DNA of 45,743 nt, taken from positions 1 through 45,743 of the forward strand of contig CAZCIX010000013.1 of assembly GCA_964498835.1 (NCBI GenBank), read 5' to 3'. How positions within the stretch are numbered: the first letter of the stretch is position 1; the number at the start of each line of letters is the position of its first letter. The notes below the pieces were generated by a model that worked only from the letters and a program-made list of their open reading frames with translations, was not told the origin of the DNA and ran no database searches. Source of the DNA: JAGKXB01 sp964498835 (GTDB taxonomy: Bacteria > Pseudomonadota > Gammaproteobacteria > Burkholderiales > Burkholderiaceae_D). The position numbers and the translations under genes were made by a program. Below, one piece after another: positions 18,240 through 26,933 of this stretch.

Positions 18240-19289
18240 TTAGTCATGCCAATCCGGACGCATATCGCGTACGGCTTGTAATACTTCTACTACGGCGTGC
18301 AGTAAATGACTGGGTACGTAATCGTCTAACTCTGCATCAGCCATCAATGCATGTGCTAGCGGGATATTCTGAATAATTGGAACACCCGCATCAGTTGCTT
18401 CTTCTACAATGGCTCGTGCATAAGCGCCTTCTCCTTTTGCCATTACAACAGGTAATGCGGTTTCTTCTGCTTCATAGCGTAGTGCAACAGCAAAATGGAT
18501 AGGATTGACCACGATGGCGGAAGATTTTCGTACCGCTTGCTTACGCTCTTCCATTAACAACTCTTTATGCAATTCCTTGCGATGTTGTTTGATGTGAGGG
18601 TCTCCGTCGTTTTCTTTGTATTCCTTTTTGACCTCATCTTTAGACATTCTTTGTTGCTTGAAGAACAGGTGACGCTGCAACAAAATGTCAAGCAGTGCAA
18701 CGATCAAAAAAATGATGGCACTGCTAATTAACATGTTATTCAGCAATGTAGCAAAAGCTGTTCCTAGAGCATGGATGCCGGATTCGGGTAGCAGAATTAA
18801 TGGACCGATGTTATCCCGGATGATGCGCCATAGTATCCACGTTAGGATCAGTACTTTCAGTATGGACTTGCATCCTTCTAGCAAGTTCTTCATGGAAAAA
18901 AGATTTTTTACATTACTGATGACATCCAATTTCTTAAAACTTGGCTTAATTTTTTCTGGTGCGAACACCACGCCGGCTTGCAATATTTCTGCCAACACGC
19001 TGATAAAAATAATAATGATGACAAAAGGAATTCCTGAGGAAATCAATTCTCGCATCACCATATCTAAAAAATTGTCTAACACTACTGAGAACGGAGCATA
19101 GGCATGATTGCCAGCCCACCGAACCATATTAGAGATGCTGGAGACAATTTGTTTGCCAGAGAGAGTCAAATAAATTACAAATCCAAGTAAGAGTAATGCT
19201 TTACCAACTTCCTTACTTTGTGGCACATCCCCTTTTTCACGCGCATCACGCAGTTTTTTTGGGGTAGGTTGTTCGGTCTTTTCTGTCAT
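18240..19289 (-). CDS. sctU: T3SS export-gate switch protein SctU with NPIH site
   Basis: A 349-residue FlhB/YscU-family protein. The N-terminus (EKTEQPTPKKLRDAREKG) and four membrane helices are standard. The cytoplasmic domain carries the autocleavage loop as N262-P263-I264-H265, where almost all family members have NPTH. Cleavage between N and P switches the machine from early to late substrates. The downstream part (GVPIIQNIPLAHALMADAEL) is normal. It is the last gene of the leftward sctQRSTU unit, with no clear ribosome site, so translation is probably coupled to sctT. Confidence 0.95.
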   Translation of the reverse strand: MTEKTEQPTPKKLRDAREKGDVPQSKEVGKALLLLGFVIYLTLSGKQIVSSISNMVRWAGNHAYAPFSVVLDNFLDMVMRELISSGIPFVIIIIFISVLAEILQAGVVFAPEKIKPSFKKLDVISNVKNLFSMKNLLEGCKSILKVLILTWILWRIIRDNIGPLILLPESGIHALGTAFATLLNNMLISSAIIFLIVALLDILLQRHLFFKQQRMSKDEVKKEYKENDGDPHIKQHRKELHKELLMEERKQAVRKSSAIVVNPIHFAVALRYEAEETALPVVMAKGEGAYARAIVEEATDAGVPIIQNIPLAHALMADAELDDYVPSHLLHAVVEVLQAVRDMRPDWHD

Positions 19290-19305
19290 TGCATCAGTTA
19301 ACCAA

Positions 19306-20100
19306 TTATTGCGCCAATTTAATGAATTGTTGTGTTACGGAAAGAATTTGAGGCAACTCCAATACTGTCTTTTCCAGGTAGCGTAATAAATGTGGGAAAT
19401 AGAGTACTAAAACGAATAAAGCTATGCCGCTTTTAATCGGCATAGCAAGGAAGAAGACTTGCATTTGTGGTGCAAATAAACTCACGATCGCTAGCGCAAT
19501 CTCTGCTAGCAACATGCAAATCATGGCAGGTGCGGCTAATACAATTGCCGTGCGAATCAATGCATCCAGTAAACCCAGATAATGTTTGGCGAATCCAGGA
19601 TCTAAATGCGGTAGGGGCGCTGTGACGGGCCATACGGTATAGCTTTGATAAATCATACCTAACATCAAGGTTAATCCGCCCATGATCAGAAATAATACCG
19701 TGTATGCTTGTTCGATCAGCGTGGCAAGTGTAGAGACTTCATTTCCTGTCATCGGATTTGTGACTGCACCAGCGGTTGCACCGCGTTGGTTATCGATCAC
19801 AAAACCAGCAGCTTCAGCCGCCCAAAATGGGATGGCAACTGCAAAGCCTAGCAACATGCCGATACCCGTTTCTTTGAGTACTAAGAGAATAAGCCAGGCT
19901 GCATTGAGTGATGTATGTTCAGTTTGCGCTATGAGCATAGGCAAAATTGGTAGGGTGAAAGCAGTTGCAACGCCTACTCGTAGTAAAGCCGGCATGTTTT
20001 GACGCGTTAAAAAGGGTAGCATCGCTAATGCGGCCAACATGCGTGGTACTCCTAACGTAAAACCAGTCAATATAGGCTGGATGGAGCTTAAATCCATCAT
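19306..20100 (-). CDS. sctT: T3SS export-gate protein SctT
   Basis: A 264-residue membrane protein of the FliR/YscT/SpaR family with about six hydrophobic segments. The motifs GVPRMLAALAMLPFLTRQNM, AAGFVIDNQRGATAG and MTGNEVSTLATLIEQ match SctT. It forms the export-gate core with SctR and SctS in the inner membrane. The gene lies between sctS (11 bases upstream) and sctU (16 bases downstream), the conserved order. Confidence 0.95.
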   Translation of the reverse strand: MMDLSSIQPILTGFTLGVPRMLAALAMLPFLTRQNMPALLRVGVATAFTLPILPMLIAQTEHTSLNAAWLILLVLKETGIGMLLGFAVAIPFWAAEAAGFVIDNQRGATAGAVTNPMTGNEVSTLATLIEQAYTVLFLIMGGLTLMLGMIYQSYTVWPVTAPLPHLDPGFAKHYLGLLDALIRTAIVLAAPAMICMLLAEIALAIVSLFAPQMQVFFLAMPIKSGIALFVLVLYFPHLLRYLEKTVLELPQILSVTQQFIKLAQ

Positions 20101-20111
20101 GGTTTTATCAC

Positions 20112-20381
20112 TTATTTCCCAATCAAGGGAATGGAATCAAACAGGACTTTGGTGTATAGGTATATTTCACTGCCCATCCAACGCATGGTTAATGCCAGTG
20201 TAATGACGGTAGCGACCAGTTTGACTGCGTACGAAAGTGTTTGCTCTTGAATTTGTGTCAGTGCCTGTATTACAGCAAATAAAATACCAACCACTGCGGC
20301 GGCAACAATGACGGGTAGCGATAGTATTAGGCTTAAATATAATGCCTTGTTCGCATAATGAATTAACTCAGCGGTGGACAT
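20112..20381 (-). CDS. sctS: T3SS export-gate protein SctS
   Basis: An 89-residue FliQ/YscS-family protein with two transmembrane hairpin helices. The loop motif between them (ALTQIQEQTLSYAVKL) is the conserved family signature. AGGAGC lies six bases before the ATG. It packs with SctR and SctT in the export gate. Confidence 0.95.
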   Translation of the reverse strand: MSTAELIHYANKALYLSLILSLPVIVAAAVVGILFAVIQALTQIQEQTLSYAVKLVATVITLALTMRWMGSEIYLYTKVLFDSIPLIGK

Positions 20382-20408
20382 GGATTGCTCCTGATTTTTG
20401 ATTTGGCG

Positions 20409-21056
20409 TTATACATAAGAAAGCACCAACCCATGTAAGAGTTGTGTCCATCCATCAACCATGACGAATAAAAATAATTTGAGCGGTAAAGAAATAGTCG
20501 ATGGCGACACCATCATCATGCCTAGCGCAAGCAGGATGTTTGAGACAATCAAATCAATCACGACAAAGGGTAAATAAAGCAAAAACCCAATCTCAAAAGC
20601 TGTTGTTAGCTCACCAACGACAAAGGCGGGCATTAAGACGATAAAGTCAGACTCTTTGACTTTGTCGGCCTGTTCTTTAGGCCACATGGCTTTACTGGAA
20701 TTGACAAAAAATGCGCGTTGTTCTGCTTTGCTGTTTTTGAGCAAAAAAGCGCGTAGCGGTTCTGATCCTTTGCTGAAGGTACTCATGATTGCTTGTACGC
20801 TAGTGAGAGCGCCGGGCTCATTCCGGAAGGCATCGCCCGTTTTTTCGATTACGGGTGCCATAACGTATAGGCTTAGAATAAAAGACAGGCCATACAACGC
20901 AATATTGGGTGGGACTTGTTGTACCCCTAGTGAGTTACGTACTAGCATCATGACCGTCGATATTTTTAGAAATGATGTGGTCACCACCAAGAACAAAGGC
21001 AGCAATCCTAGGATTGCCAGCACAATGGCAAGTGAAATTGGGTCTATGGCTGTCAT
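20409..21056 (-). CDS. sctR: T3SS export-gate protein SctR
   Basis: A 215-residue FliP/YscR-family membrane protein. LVVTTSFLKISTVMMLVRN, GVQQVPPNIALYGL and DLIVSNILLALGMMMVSP are diagnostic. The pentameric product forms the entry of the export channel. The ATG at 21056 gives the usual family length. An in-frame TTG at 21080 would add eight residues, and neither has a clear Shine-Dalgarno. sctQ lies 30 bases upstream. Confidence 0.94.
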   Translation of the reverse strand: MTAIDPISLAIVLAILGLLPLFLVVTTSFLKISTVMMLVRNSLGVQQVPPNIALYGLSFILSLYVMAPVIEKTGDAFRNEPGALTSVQAIMSTFSKGSEPLRAFLLKNSKAEQRAFFVNSSKAMWPKEQADKVKESDFIVLMPAFVVGELTTAFEIGFLLYLPFVVIDLIVSNILLALGMMMVSPSTISLPLKLFLFVMVDGWTQLLHGLVLSYV

Positions 21057-21086
21057 GTGTAGCGAATATGATTGTTGCAATAATAA

Positions 21087-22253
21087 TTATGATTTGTGTG
21101 GGGGTATGATGCGGGTGATGGAAACACCAACTTGTCCGTTGATTTCGACCAACTCACCTTCGCCAATACGTACACCATTCATACGCAAATTGACTGCACG
21201 TTCAGGTGCCAAGCCTAGATCGAATATATAGCCAGGAGCCAGTTTTGATAATTCTTTCAGCAGAATTTGGCGCTCGCCAATGTCAAAAGTAATACGAACT
21301 GGGATATCTCCCATATCATCGGGATTGAATTGCAATAGAGAATCTGCATCATCGTTGGTATTAATCATTGTTTCTTGTTCCATCCTTTTCACCTCGGTAC
21401 TTACATGCGCAAAATTTTGTTCGACTAGTTTCGCCATTGCTCCGAGTTTGGGAGCAAGACGCAGACAAAATGTATCTGGTTCATTTTCAGGCCACCAACC
21501 ATCGGGTAGCAGGACATCCTGTGGTTGTAGACTGTTTAATTCGTTTAAGGGTAAGTCAACCCAGCCAAGTTCCAGCCACATTGAAATTGGTAATTTCCCC
21601 CATCCTGGTTTGATTGGGGGATAGGTTTTATTGGTATTTGTATTGTTGATATCGTCTATTTGTTGAGCCAATTTTTGGGTGTTGGCTAAATCCATCATGA
21701 AATAGCATGAAATGGGTGCATCTGTATTGCCACTTTCAACAGCATCGGAAGGTGCCTTGTGCATGCACAATTCCAGAATGAAAGGCATGTTTTCCTTGAC
21801 TGTGCTGAGATTTATTGTTGGTGGCATCCAGTTATTGATGCGTATTGGGCCTAAGAGATGTGGTTGGAACCCTGTCACTAAATCATCAGCTGTTTGTTGT
21901 AATAGTGCTAATAAAATATCGGGTGAAATTTGATCCCATGTCATCACTTCGTATTGTGCAGCCAATAGACTTGCAGCCGCATCACGTGAAAAGCCTAGGC
22001 AACCGTGGATATTTCTCCAGCTTACTGATACGAAGATAGTGGTATCAGGTTCGCATTCCAACACAGATCCTAAGATCGCAGCTTGCCAATGTTGATCCCA
22101 GCACATTCCGTCCCACTTTTTTCCTGCAGCTAATTGATTGTTGGTAGCAATTAATGCGGTAGGAATAGCGCGTAATCTGGGTGGCACAAATATTGGTCTT
22201 GGTGTATGCGTGCTACTTGCGTCCATGCTGTGATTTATTGCATCGTTTTGCAT
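21087..22253 (-). CDS. sctQ: T3SS sorting-platform (C-ring) protein SctQ
   Basis: A 388-residue protein with a divergent N-terminal part and a C-terminal SpoA domain (GDIPVRITFDIGERQ, then GYIFDLGLAPERAVNLRMNG and GEGELVEINGQVGVSI). It builds the cytoplasmic pods that bind SctK and SctL and dock cargo-chaperone complexes. The full-length ATG at 22253 has no recognisable ribosome site. By contrast, Met291 is preceded by a strong one, suggesting a second, short SctQ-C product. It begins the leftward sctQRSTU unit, just after a terminator. Confidence 0.9.
   Translation of the reverse strand: MQNDAINHSMDASSTHTPRPIFVPPRLRAIPTALIATNNQLAAGKKWDGMCWDQHWQAAILGSVLECEPDTTIFVSVSWRNIHGCLGFSRDAAASLLAAQYEVMTWDQISPDILLALLQQTADDLVTGFQPHLLGPIRINNWMPPTINLSTVKENMPFILELCMHKAPSDAVESGNTDAPISCYFMMDLANTQKLAQQIDDINNTNTNKTYPPIKPGWGKLPISMWLELGWVDLPLNELNSLQPQDVLLPDGWWPENEPDTFCLRLAPKLGAMAKLVEQNFAHVSTEVKRMEQETMINTNDDADSLLQFNPDDMGDIPVRITFDIGERQILLKELSKLAPGYIFDLGLAPERAVNLRMNGVRIGEGELVEINGQVGVSITRIIPPHKS
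21381..21395 (-). promoter_or_regulatory. Internal ribosome-binding site and start for SctQ-C
   Basis: On the minus strand GAGGTG (21395-21390) is followed by six bases and ATG (21383-21381), which is in frame as codon 291 of sctQ. It would give a 98-residue SpoA-domain protein. YscQ and SsaQ are known to make such short forms from internal starts. Confidence 0.65.
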
Positions 22254-22283
22254 TATTTAATGTTGAAGGAAGTGCTAGGGGGA

Positions 22284-22310
22284 AATGAAAAATGCCGCTT
22301 TAGGCGGCAT
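22284..22310 (-). terminator. Rho-independent terminator between the translocon operon and sctQ
   Basis: ATGCCGC (22292-22298) pairs with GCGGCAT (22304-22310) around a five-base loop. On the minus strand the stem is followed by TTTTCATTT. It would end the leftward translocon transcript before sctQ, so sctQRSTU needs its own promoter or read-through. The rest of 22254-22378 shows no clear promoter. Confidence 0.72.
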
Positions 22311-22378
22311 CAAGTTTATCATCAATTCACCAGAGTAATTCACTGATTCATTGCGTGAACTTAGTCGTATTAATAATA

Positions 22379-22756
22379 TCAGCTAAGAGCGAGCTTGCAA
22401 TTGTTGCGTCTCTCTATGATCTCGGGATCATTTTCATCTAGTACGATTAAGAAGGAGTAAGTGTCAATAGCATCCTGCAATTGTCCACACATTTGTTGTG
22501 CGGCCGCGAGCGCTTTAAGATAACGCAGATTGACCGGGCTATAAATTCTGAGAAAGCTAAAAAAATCACGTGCTTTTTCAAATTGTGATTGTTGGTAATA
22601 CGCATGCCCTATCGTATAAATATATTCCAGTTCATCGTTGGTGAATCGTTGACTAGAAGGTAAGTTACGGAGTTCTGTTGTGAGTCGTTCCAATATTGAT
22701 CCAAAGGCATTATCTGCGTCGGATGCTTTTGTTTTATTTGATGTGTTTGTATACAT
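22379..22756 (-). CDS. SycD/LcrH-type class II translocator chaperone (SscB position)
   Basis: A 125-residue TPR protein. The helices FTNDELEYIYTIGHAYYQQS, FEKARDFFSFLRIYSP and RYLKALAAAQQMCGQLQDAI match the SycD/IpgC/SscA family. These keep the hydrophobic translocators soluble before export. It is the last gene of the translocon operon, directly after the SseD-like translocator, as sscB is placed in SPI-2. A terminator follows. Confidence 0.85.
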   Translation of the reverse strand: MYTNTSNKTKASDADNAFGSILERLTTELRNLPSSQRFTNDELEYIYTIGHAYYQQSQFEKARDFFSFLRIYSPVNLRYLKALAAAQQMCGQLQDAIDTYSFLIVLDENDPEIIERRNNCKLALS

Positions 22757-22780
22757 GATTTTCTTAAACCTTGAGCAAAT

Positions 22781-24501
22781 TTAAATGGCCCTAACAATCG
22801 ACAACGAGACGTCATTAATGTTTTTCTTGATGTCTTGGAGAGTATTGATAATTGAGCCAATAACTTCTGCCATGCTTTGTTTGGTAGATTGCGCATCGTC
22901 GGCTTTGGCATTGTGTTGTTGTGCTTCTGCTTCCAGTTTCTTTTGTTGGGTTTCTTCATCCGCTGCCTTTAGATTGTAAGTAGCTTCAAAGACCCCACCA
23001 GGTGCAGAAACCAGTTGTCCAATCGCACCAGTCAATTGTGAATAAGTTATTAACGTGGTTTGCTTCATGTTGGTGGCTTGGGTGTGCTGTTCTAGTTTTT
23101 CTTGATAAGTCTTTTGCCTTGCTGCCCAATGCGCATCTGATTCTGCTTGTACAGGACGGGGGTGATCTGTTTCATATGCAGTTAACTGAGCATTAGCTTC
23201 TTTGGGGATGGAGCGATAGCTTGCTGTGTTTTCATATTCAGTGACTCTGTTCTGGAATTCGGCCTCTGTTTCCGGTTGGGGGCGAGGATTGTGTTTTTCA
23301 TAGGTTGTTACTTGTTTAGTCTCTGGCCTCCATGGACGACTGTTATCTTTATCGGCTTGTTGAGCTCTCCGATATTCTGGGGTGTTCTCATAAGCAAAGC
23401 TCTTACGATCAAATTGGTCTGGTGTTTCTCGTACGGGACGGGGGTGGGCTATTTCATATTCTTGTTGAGCGATTGGGTCATTAGGTAAACGTTGATATTC
23501 TGGATCGCTTTGATATCTTGTTAATTCGGTATTGTATTCAGCATCTGTTTTGCTAGGNNNNNNNNNNNNNNNNNNNNNNNNNNNNNNNNNNNNNNNNNNN
23601 NNNNNNNNNNNNNNNNNNNNNNNNNNNNNNNNNNNNNNNNNNNNNNNNNNNNNNNNNGATCGCTTTGATATCTTGTTAATTCGGTATTGTATTCAGCATC
23701 TGTTTTGCTAGGGTCAACGCCTGGAATTGATTTTAATTGTGTTGGAGGAGGATTATCCCTTTGATAGTCGTGCAGCGTATCATCACGTAATGCTGTTTGG
23801 TATTCTGGTGTGGATTCGTACGCATCCAATCTAACTTTGAATTCCTCATCGGTTTCTATCCCTCTTTTAGGGGGAGTTGGCTCCGTGTTGGCTTGCATGC
23901 TTTTTACCAGAAACACGCTACTGCCTATGGTTGTGGCAGCACCTGCTATTTCGAATACAGCTTTTCCTACTGCCCCTTTGTATCGATCCAATGCGGCGTT
24001 ATGAATTTTATCCGCTGCGGCATTAAGGGCCGTGAGAGCCGAATTAAGTTCATCTCTACGCTCATTACGCGCACTGACTTTGACTGTTTGTGCAAAGACT
24101 AAGAAGAGTTGCATGACCGAAACTAAATCTGCATCCATCGAACGACCAGAATCGCTAGTGGAGTCACGGACTGTCCCCAATTTTTCTATGATCAGATCAA
24201 TACTGGCAGTTGTATTCTGAGGTGAGGCAATGGTCAAAATCGTACTGGAGACACTGCCGACATAACTTTGTAATATTGCGCTTGCGTTGGCATCATTCTC
24301 TAGTGCTTTGATTGCTTCTATTTCAAGCTGCGCTGCCGCTTTTGCTATAGATTCGTTGGATGGGTTGCTTGCTGCTGATTTGGCAGCTTCTGCCGCTTTC
24401 ATTAATGCTAAATAAGTAGCGGATTGAGGATCAAGGTTTGCCGCTTTATCTTCGGTTTGTTGTGCTATTGCCGTCCATTGACTAGAAGTAATGACACTCA
24501 T
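22781..24501 (-). CDS. sctB: SseD/YopD/BopD-like T3SS translocator (SctB) with an internal repeat domain
   Basis: The N-terminal part (residues 1-205) is Ala-rich and helical, with a hydrophobic segment (AVFEIAGAATTIGSSVFLV, about 181-199). The C-terminal 95 residues are coiled-coil-like. Between them (about 215-419) lie four full and one partial repeat of 41-52 residues, each with YE-x-TPEY and a later Y-E-x-x-x-PRP. A 100-N gap interrupts the gene. Removing the gap and one copy of the flanking 55-base duplicate leaves 1566 bases, an open frame of 521 residues. Its position after the SseC-like gene and the single membrane segment support SctB. The repeat insert is not a known part of this family. 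Confidence 0.75.
23503..23712. other. Assembly gap flanked by an identical 55-base duplicate
   Basis: The Ns occupy 23558-23657. Bases 23503-23557 and 23658-23712 are identical. This pattern fits two contigs ending in the same k-mer that were joined with a default 100-N spacer, not a true missing segment. Collapsing to one copy keeps the translocator in frame. Confidence 0.88.
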
Positions 24502-24603
24502 GATGGGCTCTCTGTAAAATTAAAGAATTTGAGTTTAATAAGCTAAATACTGTGGCTATGTGTTACGTAGAGTTTGGGTTTAAGTTAAATAAGAAACATG
24601 ACG

Positions 24604-25854
24604 TTATGCAATTTGACTTAGTTTGAGCATTAATGCTGACCTTTCTTTAACCATTTTAGACATCCCATCCAGCATGCTGCTAAATTGGCCGACAAGTGCT
24701 GTGACATCATCTTTTTTGTCTGCCACCATCGCCATAATTTTCTCAGCGATGGCTTTGATTCTTTCTATATCGGCTTGAGTGGTGCCTATATCTTTTTGAT
24801 CTTCTGCTACGGATATATTGAGGCTACTTGAACCTATTGTTGTACCTGCACTGCCCAGACCAACGATGATGCCGGCTTGGCTTGCTCTCAGTCCCAGTTG
24901 TGCAGCAAATGCCATAGATTCTCCCTCTACAGCAAGTTGTGATGCCTTACCTGCTTGTACCCCCATCAAAGCAGCACCTACTAAGGCGCAGGTAAATGTG
25001 ACCGCCATGCCGATGTACATCGATTCTTCGTCAGATGCACCACTTTCCTTGGCGATAGCGGCAACACCGTTACCCAGCAACTCTGGTGAGGTGAGAAGAG
25101 GCGTAATCGCAGCCATTGGGTTGCCACTAGCCAATGTAGCAGCCATAAATACGAGTGTTAATCCCATTGCCATGATCGGGGCAAATTTTCTTGCTTGTTC
25201 ATCTGACATCCCGCATCCCTTCAAAATTTCTAGGGACAATGCTGTGATGCCAGCGGAAATACTCATATCTGGCCCACCACTGTGTTTACTGATTACGCTA
25301 GCAACGGTTTGTATCAGCATGAGTGATGTGATGGCCAATAAAGGTGCGGCAGCAGTACCCGTTGCCACTGTTAACGCTGCTGCGCCTGCAACAGCTAAGG
25401 CTGCGCCTATGCATGTAAAGACGTCCGTAATAATGGAAAGAACCTTTCCTTTTCGTTCTTTTCTACGCGCGCTTTCCATCTTATGGATACAGTCGTGTAG
25501 TTTCTTTATGATGTCATCAGAGGCTTTTTTGCGATTAATTAAATCGTTATTGAGATCTAATTGAATGTTTTTTATCACCGCATTGTTTAACTCGCTGAAT
25601 AAAACCATTAGGGCATATTGTCCGGCTTCTAAATCTGCACTAGATGAATTTGTGTTGGGTGCGTCAATAGTAGGTTGACTAAACTCATTGTTATTAGCGT
25701 CAATTTCCTGTAGGTACTTAGCTAGTGTTGAATAGGCATTGGAAAGATTGCCGTTGAGTGTCGTTTGACTAGAATCTTGTGTTTCTCCAACAGATAATGA
25801 GCTAAGAGAATTTGCGTATTGTGCAGCTGTGTCGTTTGTTGTGATGACGGCCAT
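24604..25854 (-). CDS. sctE: SseC/YopB/EspD-like major T3SS translocator (SctE)
   Basis: A 416-residue protein without a signal peptide. It has a hydrophilic N-terminal region, a large hydrophobic hairpin (about residues 138-187, rich in Ala, Gly and Thr), further hydrophobic stretches at about 228-243 and 281-299, and a C-terminal coiled-coil (ADIERIKAIAEKIMAMVADK). This is the layout of the major translocation-pore protein. It sits between a TPR chaperone and the SseD-like translocator, matching SPI-2 sscA-sseC-sseD. Confidence 0.85.
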   Translation of the reverse strand: MAVITTNDTAAQYANSLSSLSVGETQDSSQTTLNGNLSNAYSTLAKYLQEIDANNNEFSQPTIDAPNTNSSSADLEAGQYALMVLFSELNNAVIKNIQLDLNNDLINRKKASDDIIKKLHDCIHKMESARRKERKGKVLSIITDVFTCIGAALAVAGAAALTVATGTAAAPLLAITSLMLIQTVASVISKHSGGPDMSISAGITALSLEILKGCGMSDEQARKFAPIMAMGLTLVFMAATLASGNPMAAITPLLTSPELLGNGVAAIAKESGASDEESMYIGMAVTFTCALVGAALMGVQAGKASQLAVEGESMAFAAQLGLRASQAGIIVGLGSAGTTIGSSSLNISVAEDQKDIGTTQADIERIKAIAEKIMAMVADKKDDVTALVGQFSSMLDGMSKMVKERSALMLKLSQIA

Positions 25855-25866
25855 AGTAGTCTCTCT

Positions 25867-26352
25867 TCAAGATGCGAATTGACGGGTTTGCAGGGTTGAC
25901 ACCAAATGCTGAGCACGTTGACGCATGGTGGTATGTTGTGGCTTATCTTGTGTTTCTTCTAGAAAAATCTCAAACACAGTTTGTGCTTGCTCATGTCGAT
26001 TTTCTGTTAGGCAACATTGCCCCATATAGAAAAGAGAAGTGGCATCATCGACATTTAATGTGGTGGCTATGCCAAAAGCGATAATCGCTTCTTTATATTG
26101 CTTCAACATCATCAGGCAAGATCCTGCCGCTTTGTAATACTTGGCATTACTAATATCTTGGTTAATCAAGAGCCAAAACATTTTTAACGCATCCAGATGC
26201 TGCCTCATCTGGTAGTGTCGATAACCTAGTGCGTACAGAGCTTCTTGTTCTTGTTCTGAAAATACACGCGTTGGCTGTGATATTTCACCAAGCTGCTCAA
26301 TGGCCTGTTTTAGTGCATCAAGGCTAATTTTAGGGTCAATGTGTTGGCTCAT
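25867..26352 (-). CDS. SycD/LcrH-type class II translocator chaperone (SscA position)
   Basis: A 161-residue TPR protein with FSEQEQEALYALGYRHYQMR, LDALKMFWLLINQD, YKAAGSCLMMLKQYKEAI and SLFYMGQCCLTENRHEQA. These match the three tandem TPRs of SycD/SscA chaperones. It lies 12 bases before the SseC-like gene, so that translocator is the probable client. It is distinct in sequence from the second TPR chaperone at 22379-22756. Confidence 0.88.
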   Translation of the reverse strand: MSQHIDPKISLDALKQAIEQLGEISQPTRVFSEQEQEALYALGYRHYQMRQHLDALKMFWLLINQDISNAKYYKAAGSCLMMLKQYKEAIIAFGIATTLNVDDATSLFYMGQCCLTENRHEQAQTVFEIFLEETQDKPQHTTMRQRAQHLVSTLQTRQFAS

Positions 26353-26447
26353 TTTTTATCTCATCTCATTGAGTTCCAAGCACAAGCTATGTCACTGCTA
26401 TACAACATATCAAGTCATTAAGTAGTGACATAACTTGCATAGATTGG

Positions 26448-26894
26448 TTACATTTTTTGTACAACGCCTTGATTTTGATCTGCGATCAGTTTCAAAACAG
26501 ATGACAAAAGTGATGTGGTTTCACCAGTTTTACTCATCATGTCTTGTAGTTTGACCATGTCTAGTTGCTGTGTGCTGTTGAGTGAATCGAGCGATGATTT
26601 GCATTGTGCGATTGCTGCATCTTGCGTTGCGTTGTTGTTCGGGTCATTATTTTTTAATGCTGTATAAGTAGCAATTTGATCATTGAGTGCCTTCATTTGT
26701 TCATTTCTGGAGGCGATGGCAGTCATCAGAGTCGCAATTTGGGAGCTCAATCCTTCTGCACGAGATGTCATGACAGACCACATTGCCGCAGCAAGATTGG
26801 TTTTCGCCTGTGCTGTTAATGCGGTAATGCGAGCATTTGCTTCATCACCTAGAGTTACTACGCCATTTGTTACGGTGGTTGGTGTTACGGCCAT
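26448..26894 (-). CDS. EspA/SseB/Bsp22-like secreted filament or tip protein (SctA)
   Basis: A 148-residue helical protein without a signal peptide, dominated by coiled-coil. The segment SRNEQMKALNDQIATYTALK resembles the conserved helix in EspA/SseB/Bsp22 tip-filament proteins. The C-terminal helix (LLSSVLKLIADQNQGVVQKM) would complete the coiled-coil. It is shorter than EspA or SseB (about 190-200 residues). Position after an SseA-like gene and before an SscA-like chaperone supports the call. AAGGAAA precedes the ATG. Confidence 0.68.
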   Translation of the reverse strand: MAVTPTTVTNGVVTLGDEANARITALTAQAKTNLAAAMWSVMTSRAEGLSSQIATLMTAIASRNEQMKALNDQIATYTALKNNDPNNNATQDAAIAQCKSSLDSLNSTQQLDMVKLQDMMSKTGETTSLLSSVLKLIADQNQGVVQKM

Positions 26895-26933
26895 GATAAT
26901 TTCCTTTTGTGTTGGATTAATTTCAATTCAAAA

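Noticed and set aside
20409..21080. SctR starting at TTG 21080
   Set aside because: It has no ribosome site and gives an N-terminus longer than usual. ATG 21056 fits the family length.
22609..22959. A 116-codon open frame overlapping the translocator end and chaperone start
   Set aside because: It is Lys/Gln/Asn-rich, lies out of frame over two well-supported genes and has no family features.
22781..23068. A separate 95-residue gene after the N gap
   Set aside because: The same frame is open through the repeats once the duplicate flank is merged, so this is the C-terminus of the translocator.
23521..23557. Stop codon just left of the N gap read as truncation of the translocator
   Set aside because: It appears only if exactly 100 Ns are treated as real bases. 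The repeat sequence continues in another frame that the merge restores.
24540..24580. CCACAGTA on the minus strand before the SctB gene as half of an hrp box
   Set aside because: The upstream GGAACC half is absent at the required distance.
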